From: Clostridiales bacterium UBA4821
GTDB taxonomy: Bacteria > Bacillota > Clostridia > Acetivibrionales > UBA4821
NCBI GenBank assembly: GCA_002402315.1
Contig: DHFP01000252.1
Coordinates: 1 to 22,925 of the forward strand
Direction of reading: 5' to 3'
Length of the DNA: 22,925 nucleotides
The translations under genes and the position numbers were made by a program. This document shows, one piece after another, positions 7,764 through 15,147 of this stretch (position 1 is the stretch's first letter; the number at the start of each line of letters is the position of its first letter). The notes beneath the pieces were generated by a model. That model saw only the letters and a program-made list of their open reading frames with translations, made no database searches and was not told the DNA's origin.

Positions 7764-8471
7764 ATGAATGATTCTAACAAGTATTTGATTATAATACCGG
7801 CATTTAATGAAGAGATGAACATTAGTAAAGTATTAAAAAAAGTGAAGCAGGTAACCAGTAGTTTACCTGTTGATATGATTGTTGTAGATGACGGCTCAAC
7901 CGATAAAACGGCTGAACTGGCTTTGCAGGAACATACGAAAATTATTAGATTATCTACAAACCTGGGATATGGCGGGGCAGTTCAAACAGGGTTCAAGTTT
8001 GCTGCAAACAGGGACTATGATTATGTTATCCTGTTTGATGCTGATGGACAGCACGATGCAATGTATATCAAAGAATTGATTGATTATATAGAAACTACCG
8101 GGTGTGATATCGTAATCGGTTCAAGGTATTTAAATAAATTTTCTTGTAAATTTGCTGATTTAAAAAGAATAGGGATAGGATTTTTTTCATGGATAGCATC
8201 CTTTTTATTAAAAAGAAGAATAACAGATGCGACTTCGGGATTTCAGATTGTCAGCCGTAAAGTGTTTTCCTATCTTGCTGCCGGGAATAATTACCCGCAG
8301 GAATACCCGGATGCTGATCTGCTTATTATACTGGGTAAGTTGGGGTATACAATTAAGGAATACCCGGTTTTGATGCACGAAAGGGAACAAGGGCTCTCAA
8401 TGCATAGGGGAATTGTGAGACCTATAACTTATACAATAAGGATGCTAATAAGTATTTTATGTACCTTTTAG
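7764..8471 (+). CDS. GT2 glycosyltransferase, polyprenyl-phosphate sugar synthase type
   Basis: A 235-residue GT-A fold enzyme of family GT2, closest in form to dolichol/undecaprenyl-phosphate mannose or glucose synthases. It has the nucleotide-binding start LIIIPAFNEE (8-17), VDDGSTDKT (41-49), the metal motif DADGQH (92-97), IGSRY (118-122) and the ending HEREQGLSMHRG (205-216). It lacks the two C-terminal membrane helices of GtrB-type enzymes, having only a short hydrophobic end, which fits a membrane-associated enzyme helped by a separate membrane partner. The gene for such a partner (DUF2304) follows after 29 bp. The ATG has GGGAG 8 nt upstream. It likely charges undecaprenyl phosphate with a hexose used by the neighbouring GT-C-like protein; the sugar cannot be told from sequence. 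Confidence 0.88.
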   Translation: MNDSNKYLIIIPAFNEEMNISKVLKKVKQVTSSLPVDMIVVDDGSTDKTAELALQEHTKIIRLSTNLGYGGAVQTGFKFAANRDYDYVILFDADGQHDAMYIKELIDYIETTGCDIVIGSRYLNKFSCKFADLKRIGIGFFSWIASFLLKRRITDATSGFQIVSRKVFSYLAAGNNYPQEYPDADLLIILGKLGYTIKEYPVLMHEREQGLSMHRGIVRPITYTIRMLISILCTF

Positions 8472-8500
8472 TATCAGATAAATTTATAAGGATGATGATT

Positions 8501-8851
8501 ATGCCTAAGCTATTTATGTTTATTATAGTCTTGTTATTTATGATATGCGTTTTCAGTCTGGTGAAGAAAAAGATCCTTGAGGTTGAGTATTCAGTAAGTT
8601 GGATTCTCATAAGTATGGTGCTGCTTTTATTCAGTATGTTTGAGCCGATACTGCTGATGTTTGCCAAGTTAATTGAAAACCTAGGGTTTTTATTGATGAT
8701 AATAATAACATTGATTTTTTCCCTGGTATTTATAGCTATAAATTTAAGCATTTCCATATCCAGGCTGAAAAACTCAATAAAGGAATTAACTCAGGATGTA
8801 GGAATAATGAAATTTGAGGAAGAGCAGAAAAAATGGGAGGAAATTGATTGA
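8501..8851 (+). CDS. DUF2304-type small membrane protein
   Basis: A 116-residue protein with three hydrophobic helices (for example LFMFIIVLLFMICVFSLV and GFLLMIIITLIFSLVFIAI) separated by the conserved-looking stretch EVEYSVSWIL, and a charged coiled C-terminal tail (SRLKNSIKELTQDVGIMK). This layout is that of DUF2304 proteins, which commonly sit next to Dpm1-like GT2 genes, as here. A role as membrane anchor or regulator of the GT2 enzyme is inferred, by analogy with the small subunits of eukaryotic Dol-P-Man synthase. The open frame reaches back to 8459, but the ATG at 8501 is preferred because AAGGA (8488-8492) lies 8 nt upstream and the protein then begins at the first helix. Its TGA overlaps the next ATG by one base (TGATG), so the genes are coupled. 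Confidence 0.82.
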   Translation: MPKLFMFIIVLLFMICVFSLVKKKILEVEYSVSWILISMVLLLFSMFEPILLMFAKLIENLGFLLMIIITLIFSLVFIAINLSISISRLKNSIKELTQDVGIMKFEEEQKKWEEID

Positions 8852-10254
8852 TGTCAAAGAAAATAAAACTGGGATTGTTATTTGTCTTAATATTAGCAAC
8901 ACTGGCCCCTATATCTTTTTTTTTAATAACCAATCAAAAACTACCGATGCTTAAAAATATACAGTTTAGCCCACAAGAAATCACCGATGTATTAAACAAT
9001 CCATATATGGGATGGGTGCCTCCGGCAGACGGAGGACCGTATCAACAGCCCCATACATTGGTGTATGCAGGTATTACCTGGGCTGAATTGGAACCTGTAA
9101 AAGGATCTTTTAATTGGAGTGGCATTGAAGAGAAATATAGGTTTAACTACTGGGGTAGTGAAGGTGTAAAAATAAATTTAAGATTTATATTGGATTTGCC
9201 CGGCAAAGAAGGGCATAAAGATATACCGGGTTGGTTGTATGATGAGATGGAAGGTGATGGAACCTGGTATGATTCAGACAGCGGAGCAGGATTCAGTCCA
9301 AGCTATAACAATCCCGTATTAATCTCTAATCACAGTAGAATGATAAAAGCAGCAGCCGAACGTTATGGTAAAGATTCCAGGGTAGCTTTTATACAATTGG
9401 GAAGCCTTGGACACTGGGGAGAGTGGCATACCTGCCTGTGCGACCCGGCGTCGGGCAGTTTTCCTTTGATTCCTGTTTCAAACCAATATGCAAGCCAATA
9501 TCTTAATACGTTTGCCGGTAAAATCTTTTCAATGAGAAGACCATTCCAGATAGCTAAAGATAACAATATGGGATTATTTAATGATATGTTTGGAAGCACT
9601 CCGCAGACAAATTCCTGGATAGACTGGATTAATAACGGTTATGTAGATGATTATGGACAGCCGCACCCGGCTATGCCGGATTTTTGGGAATATGCACCTT
9701 CCGGTGGAGAATTTGCTTATGGAAATGCACAGCAATACCTGCAGGATGACACCATAGGTGAAACTTTACGGCAAGCAAACGAGAGCCATACAAGTTGGTT
9801 GGGACCGAGCTGCCCGGCAAATCTTCCCACGGGATGTTCTGAACAGTCAAACATAGATGCCTTACACAAAACTATGGGTTACAGATTTGTACTGCAATCA
9901 GCATCACATGCGAATATAATACGGGCTGGAAGTGCCTTGACTGTAGAAATGAAATGGATTAATAAGGGTACATCTCCATTTTACTTTGACTGGCCCATGG
10001 AGCTGTCTCTTTCGAACCGGAATGGTAGAATAGTGGCAAAAACAACAACATCAGAAGACATAAGAACATGGCTTCCCGGAACCAGGATTGTAACACAGAA
10101 ACTTGATGTGCCATCAAATTTGTGGCCTGGAACATATACGTTATGCGTGGCAATTGTAGATCCGTCAACAGGTAAGCCGGGAATAAACTTTGCAATAACC
10201 AACAGAAGAACAGATGGAAGATATGGTCTTGCAAAAGTTACAGTATATAAGTAA
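8851..10254 (+). CDS. DUF4874/DUF4832-type secreted, glycosidase-like protein
   Basis: A 467-residue protein with an N-terminal signal peptide or anchor (residues 7-26), a barrel-like domain and a C-terminal beta-sandwich (about 345-467). The barrel begins NPYMGWVPP (50-58), has TWAELEP (76-82) and INLRFILD, and carries GSLGHWGEWH (184-193), whose Glu stands where a TIM-barrel glycosidase would place a catalytic acid. This arrangement matches proteins annotated DUF4874 plus DUF4832, which are often found in exopolysaccharide clusters and have no firmly established activity known to me. Four cysteines (CLCDP near 195 and two near 330-340) could form disulfides, in keeping with export. The ATG overlaps the upstream stop by one base, with GGGAGG 10 nt before it. 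A polymer-trimming hydrolase or sugar-binding role is inference. Confidence 0.8.
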   Translation: MSKKIKLGLLFVLILATLAPISFFLITNQKLPMLKNIQFSPQEITDVLNNPYMGWVPPADGGPYQQPHTLVYAGITWAELEPVKGSFNWSGIEEKYRFNYWGSEGVKINLRFILDLPGKEGHKDIPGWLYDEMEGDGTWYDSDSGAGFSPSYNNPVLISNHSRMIKAAAERYGKDSRVAFIQLGSLGHWGEWHTCLCDPASGSFPLIPVSNQYASQYLNTFAGKIFSMRRPFQIAKDNNMGLFNDMFGSTPQTNSWIDWINNGYVDDYGQPHPAMPDFWEYAPSGGEFAYGNAQQYLQDDTIGETLRQANESHTSWLGPSCPANLPTGCSEQSNIDALHKTMGYRFVLQSASHANIIRAGSALTVEMKWINKGTSPFYFDWPMELSLSNRNGRIVAKTTTSEDIRTWLPGTRIVTQKLDVPSNLWPGTYTLCVAIVDPSTGKPGINFAITNRRTDGRYGLAKVTVYK

Positions 10255-10330
10255 AGATAGGTAAAATTGCCTATATATATACCTCTCCTTTGAAATCATC
10301 ACATTCTGTAAGTTAAATCATAATATATTA
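10255..10330. other. Intergenic spacer with weak promoter candidate
   Basis: Between the DUF4832-type gene and the repeat copy there is a small weak hairpin (ATAGG/CCTAT near 10257-10274) and a plausible plus-strand promoter, TTGAAA (10290-10295), 17 nt, TTAAAT (10313-10318). The -10 is poor. If real, it would drive the second deacetylase gene through the repeat element. Confidence 0.25.
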
Positions 10331-10396
10331 AGGAATGATGAAATAATAAAACACGATTTTAAAGAGAGCTATTTTTTGTATTGTTTTATTATTCCT
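10331..10396. mobile_element. Inverted-repeat element (MITE-like), short copy, 66 bp
   Basis: The left end AGGAATGATGAAATAATAAA (10331-10350) and the following CACGATTTTAAAG match the other copies. The right end (10383-10396) reads, on the minus strand, AGGAATAATAAAAC, which equals the left end with eight bases (GATGAAAT) missing. The two ends are therefore unequal, and the copy probably cannot be moved in trans. It lacks the interior of the copy at 567-726. It stops 14 nt before the ribosome binding site of the deacetylase gene, so its transcript could fold just upstream of that start. Confidence 0.7.
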
Positions 10397-10427
10397 AAGT
10401 AATAATTGCAGGAAGGAGAGTATACAT

Positions 10428-11987
10428 ATGGGAAACAAATCGAAAGCAAGATGGATAATATTTCTGCTGATAATGATTCTGATAAGCGGCTTTATGATTT
10501 ATTCATACATTGATTATCAGCAAAATAATAAAAGTAAAGCTACTGATGAACAAAAAGAAAAAGAATCTATAAACAAATTAATAATTAAACCTGAAGTTTC
10601 TCCAATGTTTGTAACTCTTATGTTTCATGAAATTGCAGAAGATGATATAGAAGGAACCAATACAATTTCCAAGAGAAAGCTTGAATCAATATTAAAATAC
10701 TTATCGGAAAACCAGTATAGATTTCTTTCAGCGCAGGAGGCTTATGATTTCCTGACTAAAAAAATGCCTGTGCCGGAAAAATCAATTTGGCTCACTTTTG
10801 ATGATGGGTTAAGGAATTCTCACAAAATTGGAACACCCTTACTAAGAAAATACGGAGCGAGGGCAACTGCTTTTGTAGAGATAATGCAGATAGATAAGCC
10901 GCTAAGATTAAGCAGCGGGGATTTAAAGTCCATGACCAGATCAGGGCTATGGGATATACAGAGTCATGGTTATAATGGGCATAACACTTCTTTAACCGAT
11001 ATAATGGGTAATAAAGTAAATTTTTATTTCAATAGACTGTTAATTGGAGATATTTACGAGTCAGAAGATGATTATAAAAAAAGGATTAAGAAAGATATAG
11101 AGAAATCATTTGATTTATTAGAGAAAGAATACAATTCAAAAAGACAGTTTTTTGCGTATCCTCTTGATGATGAAACTTCTGAGAAATCAGAAGAAATAAA
11201 AATTATTCAATCATGTCTGGATGAGCTTAATGTTTTGGGCGTAGGTGTAAAAGGTAACCAAAGTAATGTTGCTGATTGGTCTACACCAAAACATAAAATA
11301 ACCAGGTACGGGATAACAAACCTGTCGGAAATGAAAGGAATTCTTTCATTGTTGAATACAGGGAAACGGATTTATTTAAATGAGAGCAAATTAACAAATA
11401 TAGCCGGATATTTAAATAATCAATATATATCGTGGGATAGAAAAGGGAACATAGTAATATTGAATGAAAAATTTATACCTAAAGGGGACGTAATTAAGAT
11501 TACGAAAAAGAATGGAAAAAAACAGTGGGTGATAGATGGTAAGATGTCATTTGCAGTACAGTCGGATGGGACAGTATGGGTAGCAAGCTGGGATAAAAAT
11601 AAAATATTCGAGCTGGCCGGAGATTGGAACGTAAAAAAAGAATACAATTTGGATATTACTCCTGCAGCTATATGGTTTAATGAAGATAAGCTTTATATTA
11701 TTGATCCTACAGGATGTATTTATTACCTTGATGAGAATGAAACAAGACTGCAGTTTAAGCCAAATTATAAGGTTGGATGTTCAGGAGGATGCGTTAAAGA
11801 TAATATTGTTTACGTAAGTGATTATGTTTTTAAGAATATCTATAAGATTGATTATATCAATAAAGACATACTGGGGGTGAAGAAATACGACGGCGAATAT
11901 ATAATTACTCCTCAAATAGCTGACGGAGAGGATGAATTTATTGCCAATGAAGCAAGTAATGACGTACTTATAAGGGTTAAGTACTAA
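10428..11987 (+). CDS. Membrane-anchored polysaccharide deacetylase, PgaB-like metal site
   Basis: A 519-residue protein with an N-terminal anchor (about 9-27), a NodB-homology domain (about 58-260) and a beta-rich C-terminal half that may form a propeller. The metal site looks complete: MFHE (65-68), TFDDG (D125, D126) and H180 with H185 in SHGYNGH, the same spacing as the PgaB-type deacetylases, then FAYP (242-245). It would N-deacetylate HexNAc residues of an exported polymer outside the cell, the job of the PelA deacetylase domain. The ATG has a GGAAGGAG site upstream. The GH114 gene follows within 85 bp, so the pair looks like a split PelA. It is paralogous to the degenerate protein at 3862-5400. 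The exact substrate is inferred from context. Confidence 0.88.
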   Translation: MGNKSKARWIIFLLIMILISGFMIYSYIDYQQNNKSKATDEQKEKESINKLIIKPEVSPMFVTLMFHEIAEDDIEGTNTISKRKLESILKYLSENQYRFLSAQEAYDFLTKKMPVPEKSIWLTFDDGLRNSHKIGTPLLRKYGARATAFVEIMQIDKPLRLSSGDLKSMTRSGLWDIQSHGYNGHNTSLTDIMGNKVNFYFNRLLIGDIYESEDDYKKRIKKDIEKSFDLLEKEYNSKRQFFAYPLDDETSEKSEEIKIIQSCLDELNVLGVGVKGNQSNVADWSTPKHKITRYGITNLSEMKGILSLLNTGKRIYLNESKLTNIAGYLNNQYISWDRKGNIVILNEKFIPKGDVIKITKKNGKKQWVIDGKMSFAVQSDGTVWVASWDKNKIFELAGDWNVKKEYNLDITPAAIWFNEDKLYIIDPTGCIYYLDENETRLQFKPNYKVGCSGGCVKDNIVYVSDYVFKNIYKIDYINKDILGVKKYDGEYIITPQIADGEDEFIANEASNDVLIRVKY

Positions 11988-12068
11988 ATTAGTTCCTACC
12001 TTTTATCAATTCCAAACCCGGTTATTAAGCTGATGTTAAATTACATAAGAAAGGGGGTGGAAGATGTA

Positions 12069-13166
12069 TTGAAATTTAAAACAGTATTTTTGGGGATGAC
12101 AATTTGCATATTATTATTTGGGAATTGGTCATATGCATTATCTCTTCCCGGCAATGTCAGAAATTATTTTTGGAGTTACCAACCTGGCTTGCTGGAGGAA
12201 ATGAAAAAGTTTGATATGGTCATTACCGATACAAGGATTTACTCGAAAGAAGAAATCATGCAGTTAAAAGAAAAGAAAACAACTGTAATCGGCTATGTTT
12301 CCATTGGGGAATCCGACCAGATGGAAAAGGGGGATGGCCTTGGTCCGGGAGGTTATGCTTCATGGTATTTTGATTCAAATAATGACGGCTTACCTGACCA
12401 GAATAAGGAATGTGGAAGCTATTATACCAATGCGGGAAATTCCCGTTGGGTTCAAAAGATAATTAAGGAAGAGATTAAAAAGGTTTTGGACAGCGGAGCC
12501 GATGGGTTCTTTCTGGACACAGTTGATACTTCTGTATTGTATCCGCAGACAGAGGATGCGATGACAAAGCTAATAAAAAACATAAGGGATAGTTACCCTG
12601 ATAAAATAATCATCCAAAACTGGGGATTTGGGATAGTGGATTCAACGGTTCCATATATAAATGCTGTAATGTGGGAAAGCTGGTATCCTGATTCTGATAA
12701 CCAGTGGATTATCAACTGGCAGAACAGGTTCAAGGAGTTGAAATCAAAATATGGGGTAGATCTTATAGCGCTTGGATATTATGAAAAATACAGTAATTTG
12801 GAAAGGTACTATGAAGTATCAAAGAAACTGGGGTTTATTCCATTTATAAGTTCAAAAAAAAAGTTAAATGAGGTGGCTGATTTCTTCTCAGCAAGAGAAG
12901 TAATTTTGAATCCTGTTTCAGAACTGCAGGATAAGCAACCGGCTGAAGAACCGCAGGCTGAGCAATTGGCTGTAGTATCACAGGATGAGCAGCCGACTGA
13001 AAAAAGGGTTGTATTTTTGAAACAATATGAGGCAGCACGCGTCATATTGGCTGGACTAATGAGTGGAATTATCGGATGGATTGCAGCAAAAAGCTATTAT
13101 GGTAAGATTCATAGGAAAAATGAGGTTGAGAGGCAGGAACTGCTTCAGACGTATCAAGGTATGTGA
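12069..13166 (+). CDS. GH114/PelA-hydrolase-like secreted glycosidase, C-terminally anchored
   Basis: A 365-residue protein with a signal peptide (MKFKTVFLGM onward), a GH114 (endo-alpha-1,4-polygalactosaminidase) TIM-barrel domain, a Gln/Glu/Pro-rich linker and a C-terminal membrane helix followed by a basic tail. Family motifs are FWSYQPG near the start, GYVSIGESD, DGFFLDTVDT (acid D150) and VMWESWYP (acid E203); an Asp and a Glu in such positions are the expected catalytic pair. It likely cuts GalN/GalNAc-containing polymer at the cell surface, as the hydrolase domain of PelA does. I choose the TTG at 12069 because AGGGGGTGG (12052-12060) is 8 nt upstream and the protein then opens with a classic signal peptide; an in-frame ATG at 12033 has a poor site. 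The linker DNA holds degenerate short repeats. Confidence 0.87.
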   Translation: MKFKTVFLGMTICILLFGNWSYALSLPGNVRNYFWSYQPGLLEEMKKFDMVITDTRIYSKEEIMQLKEKKTTVIGYVSIGESDQMEKGDGLGPGGYASWYFDSNNDGLPDQNKECGSYYTNAGNSRWVQKIIKEEIKKVLDSGADGFFLDTVDTSVLYPQTEDAMTKLIKNIRDSYPDKIIIQNWGFGIVDSTVPYINAVMWESWYPDSDNQWIINWQNRFKELKSKYGVDLIALGYYEKYSNLERYYEVSKKLGFIPFISSKKKLNEVADFFSAREVILNPVSELQDKQPAEEPQAEQLAVVSQDEQPTEKRVVFLKQYEAARVILAGLMSGIIGWIAAKSYYGKIHRKNEVERQELLQTYQGM

Positions 13167-13170
13167 TGTC

Positions 13171-13228
13171 AAGAAGAACGGTTTTGTTTACTTACTTTCC
13201 AAAGTGTGTTGACAAAACCGTTCTTCTT
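13171..13228 (+). terminator. Long hairpin terminator after the GH114 gene
   Basis: A perfect 17-bp inverted repeat, AAGAAGAACGGTTTTGT (13171-13187) with its complement at 13212-13228, follows five bases after the stop codon. The right arm runs into TTCTTCTTTTC, a usable T-rich end. The loop is long (24 nt), and short outer arms ATGTCA/TGACAT (13166-13171 and 13236-13241) extend the symmetry, so a small repeat element acting as terminator is also possible. Confidence 0.7.
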
Positions 13229-13284
13229 TTCTGCGTGACATTAGAAATTTTATTCAAAAAGGAGCAACATTCAAGTATAATGAG

Positions 13285-13323
13285 AAATAAGAGGAGGCAC
13301 TTTTAAAGTGCCTCCTCTTATTT
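13285..13323. terminator. Bidirectional terminator overlapping the amidase stop codon
   Basis: A 39-bp almost perfect palindrome has 19-bp arms (13285-13303 and 13305-13323) around one unpaired base, core GAGGAGGCACTTT. It sits between convergent genes. The minus-strand amidase stop codon lies inside the arm. The minus-strand product ends in TTATTTCTC and the plus-strand product in TTATTTCATC, short U-runs on both sides. Confidence 0.75.
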
Positions 13324-14055
13324 CATCTTCCTCAACCTGTTTACCAGAGCCATCACGGCCCAGACAGGCATATTATCGTTTACCTTTTGCTTCCAGGAAT
13401 CAGGGTCATTTATTAAACCTGCGGCGGAGAGCTCATCTATATCTTTCTTTTTCCAGGCTTCAGGGTCTTCCAGCGCAGATTTTGGCGGGGTATATTCTGC
13501 GTCCGTATATTTACAAACCGCTTTGATGACAGCTTCACCCAGGATAGCCTGATTTTCCGGGCTCATAACAACTTCCCGGTCATGGTCATTGGACAAGAAT
13601 CCATATTCAATTATGATTGTTTGTACCTTGCCTGTTTCTCTATGCATAAAGTAATAGTCCTTTCCAGGATACTTGTCACTTTCTCTACTATATACCCTCC
13701 GGCCTTTTACCAGGCCGGTCAGAACCACGTTGTTTAAAATCAGGTTGGCCAATTTACCATCGGAATGCATGGTGTGGATGGCTTCGAACCCATTAGCGTT
13801 TGAGTTTTCGGCGGAATTGATGTGATTTGAAAGGCATATATCGGCTTCGGAATTTACTACTATTTTAGCTGCTTTACTAAGCGGAGCATCTTCATCCTTA
13901 TTTCGGGTCAATACTACTTTCCAGCCGAGTTCGGCAAACCTTTTAGCTTGATATAGGGATATTGCAAGATTAATATCTTTTTCATTTATGCTATTTATAG
14001 TTACACCCGGGTCACTGCCACCATGACCTGGGTTGATACATATTGTTTTATTCAA
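13318..14055 (-). CDS. N-acetylmuramoyl-L-alanine amidase (Amidase_3), endolysin-like
   Basis: A 245-residue zinc amidase that would cleave the bond between MurNAc and L-Ala in peptidoglycan. The catalytic domain (about 1-185) has the zinc ligands H11 (NPGHGG), E25 (NEKD) and H78 (SNHIN) and the catalytic Glu E150 (IIIEYGFLSN). It has no signal peptide, since the domain begins at residue 4. The C-terminal part has two Asp-Pro-(Glu/Asp)-(Ala/Ser)-Trp-Lys segments around DIDELSAAGLIND, a short repeat typical of phage endolysin and spore-associated amidase tails. The TTG start has GGAGG 9 nt upstream. It follows the epimerase gene by only 4 bp. How it would leave the cell is unclear; a former phage lysin recruited to this locus is one reading. 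Confidence 0.9.
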   Translation of the reverse strand: MNKTICINPGHGGSDPGVTINSINEKDINLAISLYQAKRFAELGWKVVLTRNKDEDAPLSKAAKIVVNSEADICLSNHINSAENSNANGFEAIHTMHSDGKLANLILNNVVLTGLVKGRRVYSRESDKYPGKDYYFMHRETGKVQTIIIEYGFLSNDHDREVVMSPENQAILGEAVIKAVCKYTDAEYTPPKSALEDPEAWKKKDIDELSAAGLINDPDSWKQKVNDNMPVWAVMALVNRLRKMK

Positions 14056-14059
14056 CCTT

Positions 14060-14971
14060 TTATTCCTCCTTTACCTTGAGGGTTTGCTGTAATCCGTCTG
14101 TAAGACTATATCTGGGCAGCCATTCCAGTATTTCTTTCGACTTTGAATTGCCAAGAATACTTATATAGATATCTCCAGGGGAACTCCTGGAATAGCTGGT
14201 GATGATATTGACTCCGGTAATGGTTTCAATAGTTTCTATAAGGCCATTGATAGAGGTAGATTTATTTGTGCTGATATTTAAAACTTCATTGTTTCCTTTG
14301 CTTAATGCGATGATGTTTGCTTCAGCCACATCATCCACAAAGATGAAGTCCCTTATCTGGTTTCCCGTACCGAATATTACGGGAGGCTTGTTATTAAAAA
14401 TTCTTTCTAAAAAAACAGCGATAACGCCACCCTCTGATTTAGACTCCTGGCGGGTGCCGTAAACATTTGAATAACGCAGAATTGTATAATTGATTCCATA
14501 TAAATGATTGTATACTTTAATGTAATTTTCGGCTGTGTATTTTGAGACGCCGTAATTACTTTGAGGGCATACGTTGTGATTTTCATCTATTGGCAAGTAT
14601 TGAGGTTCACCATAAACTGCAGCCGAAGATGAATATACTATTTTTTTTACCTGGTATTTCCTGCAGCATTCAAGCACGTTTAATGTACCAATTATATTAG
14701 TGGTACAATCTAAAATTGGATCTTTAAATGAATTTGGGACACTTACCTGAGCAGCTGCGTGTATGACGAATTGAGGCTTTTCTTCTGCAAATATTTTATG
14801 CAAACTACTGCTTGAAATATTTAGGCAGTAAAATACTGAATCCGGATTTACATTTTCCATTTTACCTGTTGAAAGGTTATCTATCACTATAACTTCATGA
14901 CCTCTATTAATAAGCTTATCAACAATATGGGAACCGATGAATCCTGCACCGCCTGTTACCAAGACTTTCAT
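14060..14971 (-). CDS. NAD-dependent UDP-sugar 4-epimerase (extended SDR)
   Basis: A 303-residue extended short-chain dehydrogenase/reductase of the GalE/WbpP group. It has the NAD site TGGAGFIGSH (6-15), the DNLSTG turn (31-36), the active-site SSSAAVYGE (114-122) and YGVSK (Y140, K144), and the sugar-site RYSNVYG. It would interconvert UDP-Glc/UDP-Gal or UDP-GlcNAc/UDP-GalNAc; the sequence alone does not decide which. In some Pel loci a UDP-GlcNAc C4-epimerase (PelX) supplies UDP-GalNAc, and the same role is a sensible inference here. The ATG has GGAGG 7 nt upstream. It is the first gene of a two-gene minus-strand unit with the amidase and is divergent from the second GT-C-like gene. Confidence 0.9.
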   Translation of the reverse strand: MKVLVTGGAGFIGSHIVDKLINRGHEVIVIDNLSTGKMENVNPDSVFYCLNISSSSLHKIFAEEKPQFVIHAAAQVSVPNSFKDPILDCTTNIIGTLNVLECCRKYQVKKIVYSSSAAVYGEPQYLPIDENHNVCPQSNYGVSKYTAENYIKVYNHLYGINYTILRYSNVYGTRQESKSEGGVIAVFLERIFNNKPPVIFGTGNQIRDFIFVDDVAEANIIALSKGNNEVLNISTNKSTSINGLIETIETITGVNIITSYSRSSPGDIYISILGNSKSKEILEWLPRYSLTDGLQQTLKVKEE

Positions 14972-15147
14972 ATAAAATCCTCCACAAATTGTAATGATAT
15001 ATAATATGACATTGACTATTAAAGTGGGAATTAATTCCTGATGCTTTTATATTGTTTTATGGTAACAAACTGTAAGTGTTGTTAATAAAATGGAAAATAA
15101 CAGAGAACAAATAACTAAAGCATATTAGTTAATAAGGGGGCCAAACC
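14972..15147. promoter_or_regulatory. Divergent promoter region with small palindrome
   Basis: These 176 bp separate the divergent epimerase and GT-C-like genes, so promoters in both directions are expected here. I find no pair of strong hexamers at standard spacing. A perfect 12-bp palindrome GGAATTAATTCC at 15027-15038 could be a regulator site, but short AT-rich palindromes are common by chance. Confidence 0.3.

Noticed and set aside
8422..8757. Minus-strand open frame of 111 codons over the DUF2304 gene
   Set aside because: An isoleucine/asparagine-rich mirror of a hydrophobic gene in AT-rich DNA; the plus-strand gene has a ribosome binding site and coupling to its neighbours.
12033..12068. 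ATG at 12033 as start of the GH114 gene
   Set aside because: It would place polar residues before the signal peptide, and the strong AGGGGGTGG site lies inside that stretch, pointing to the TTG at 12069.
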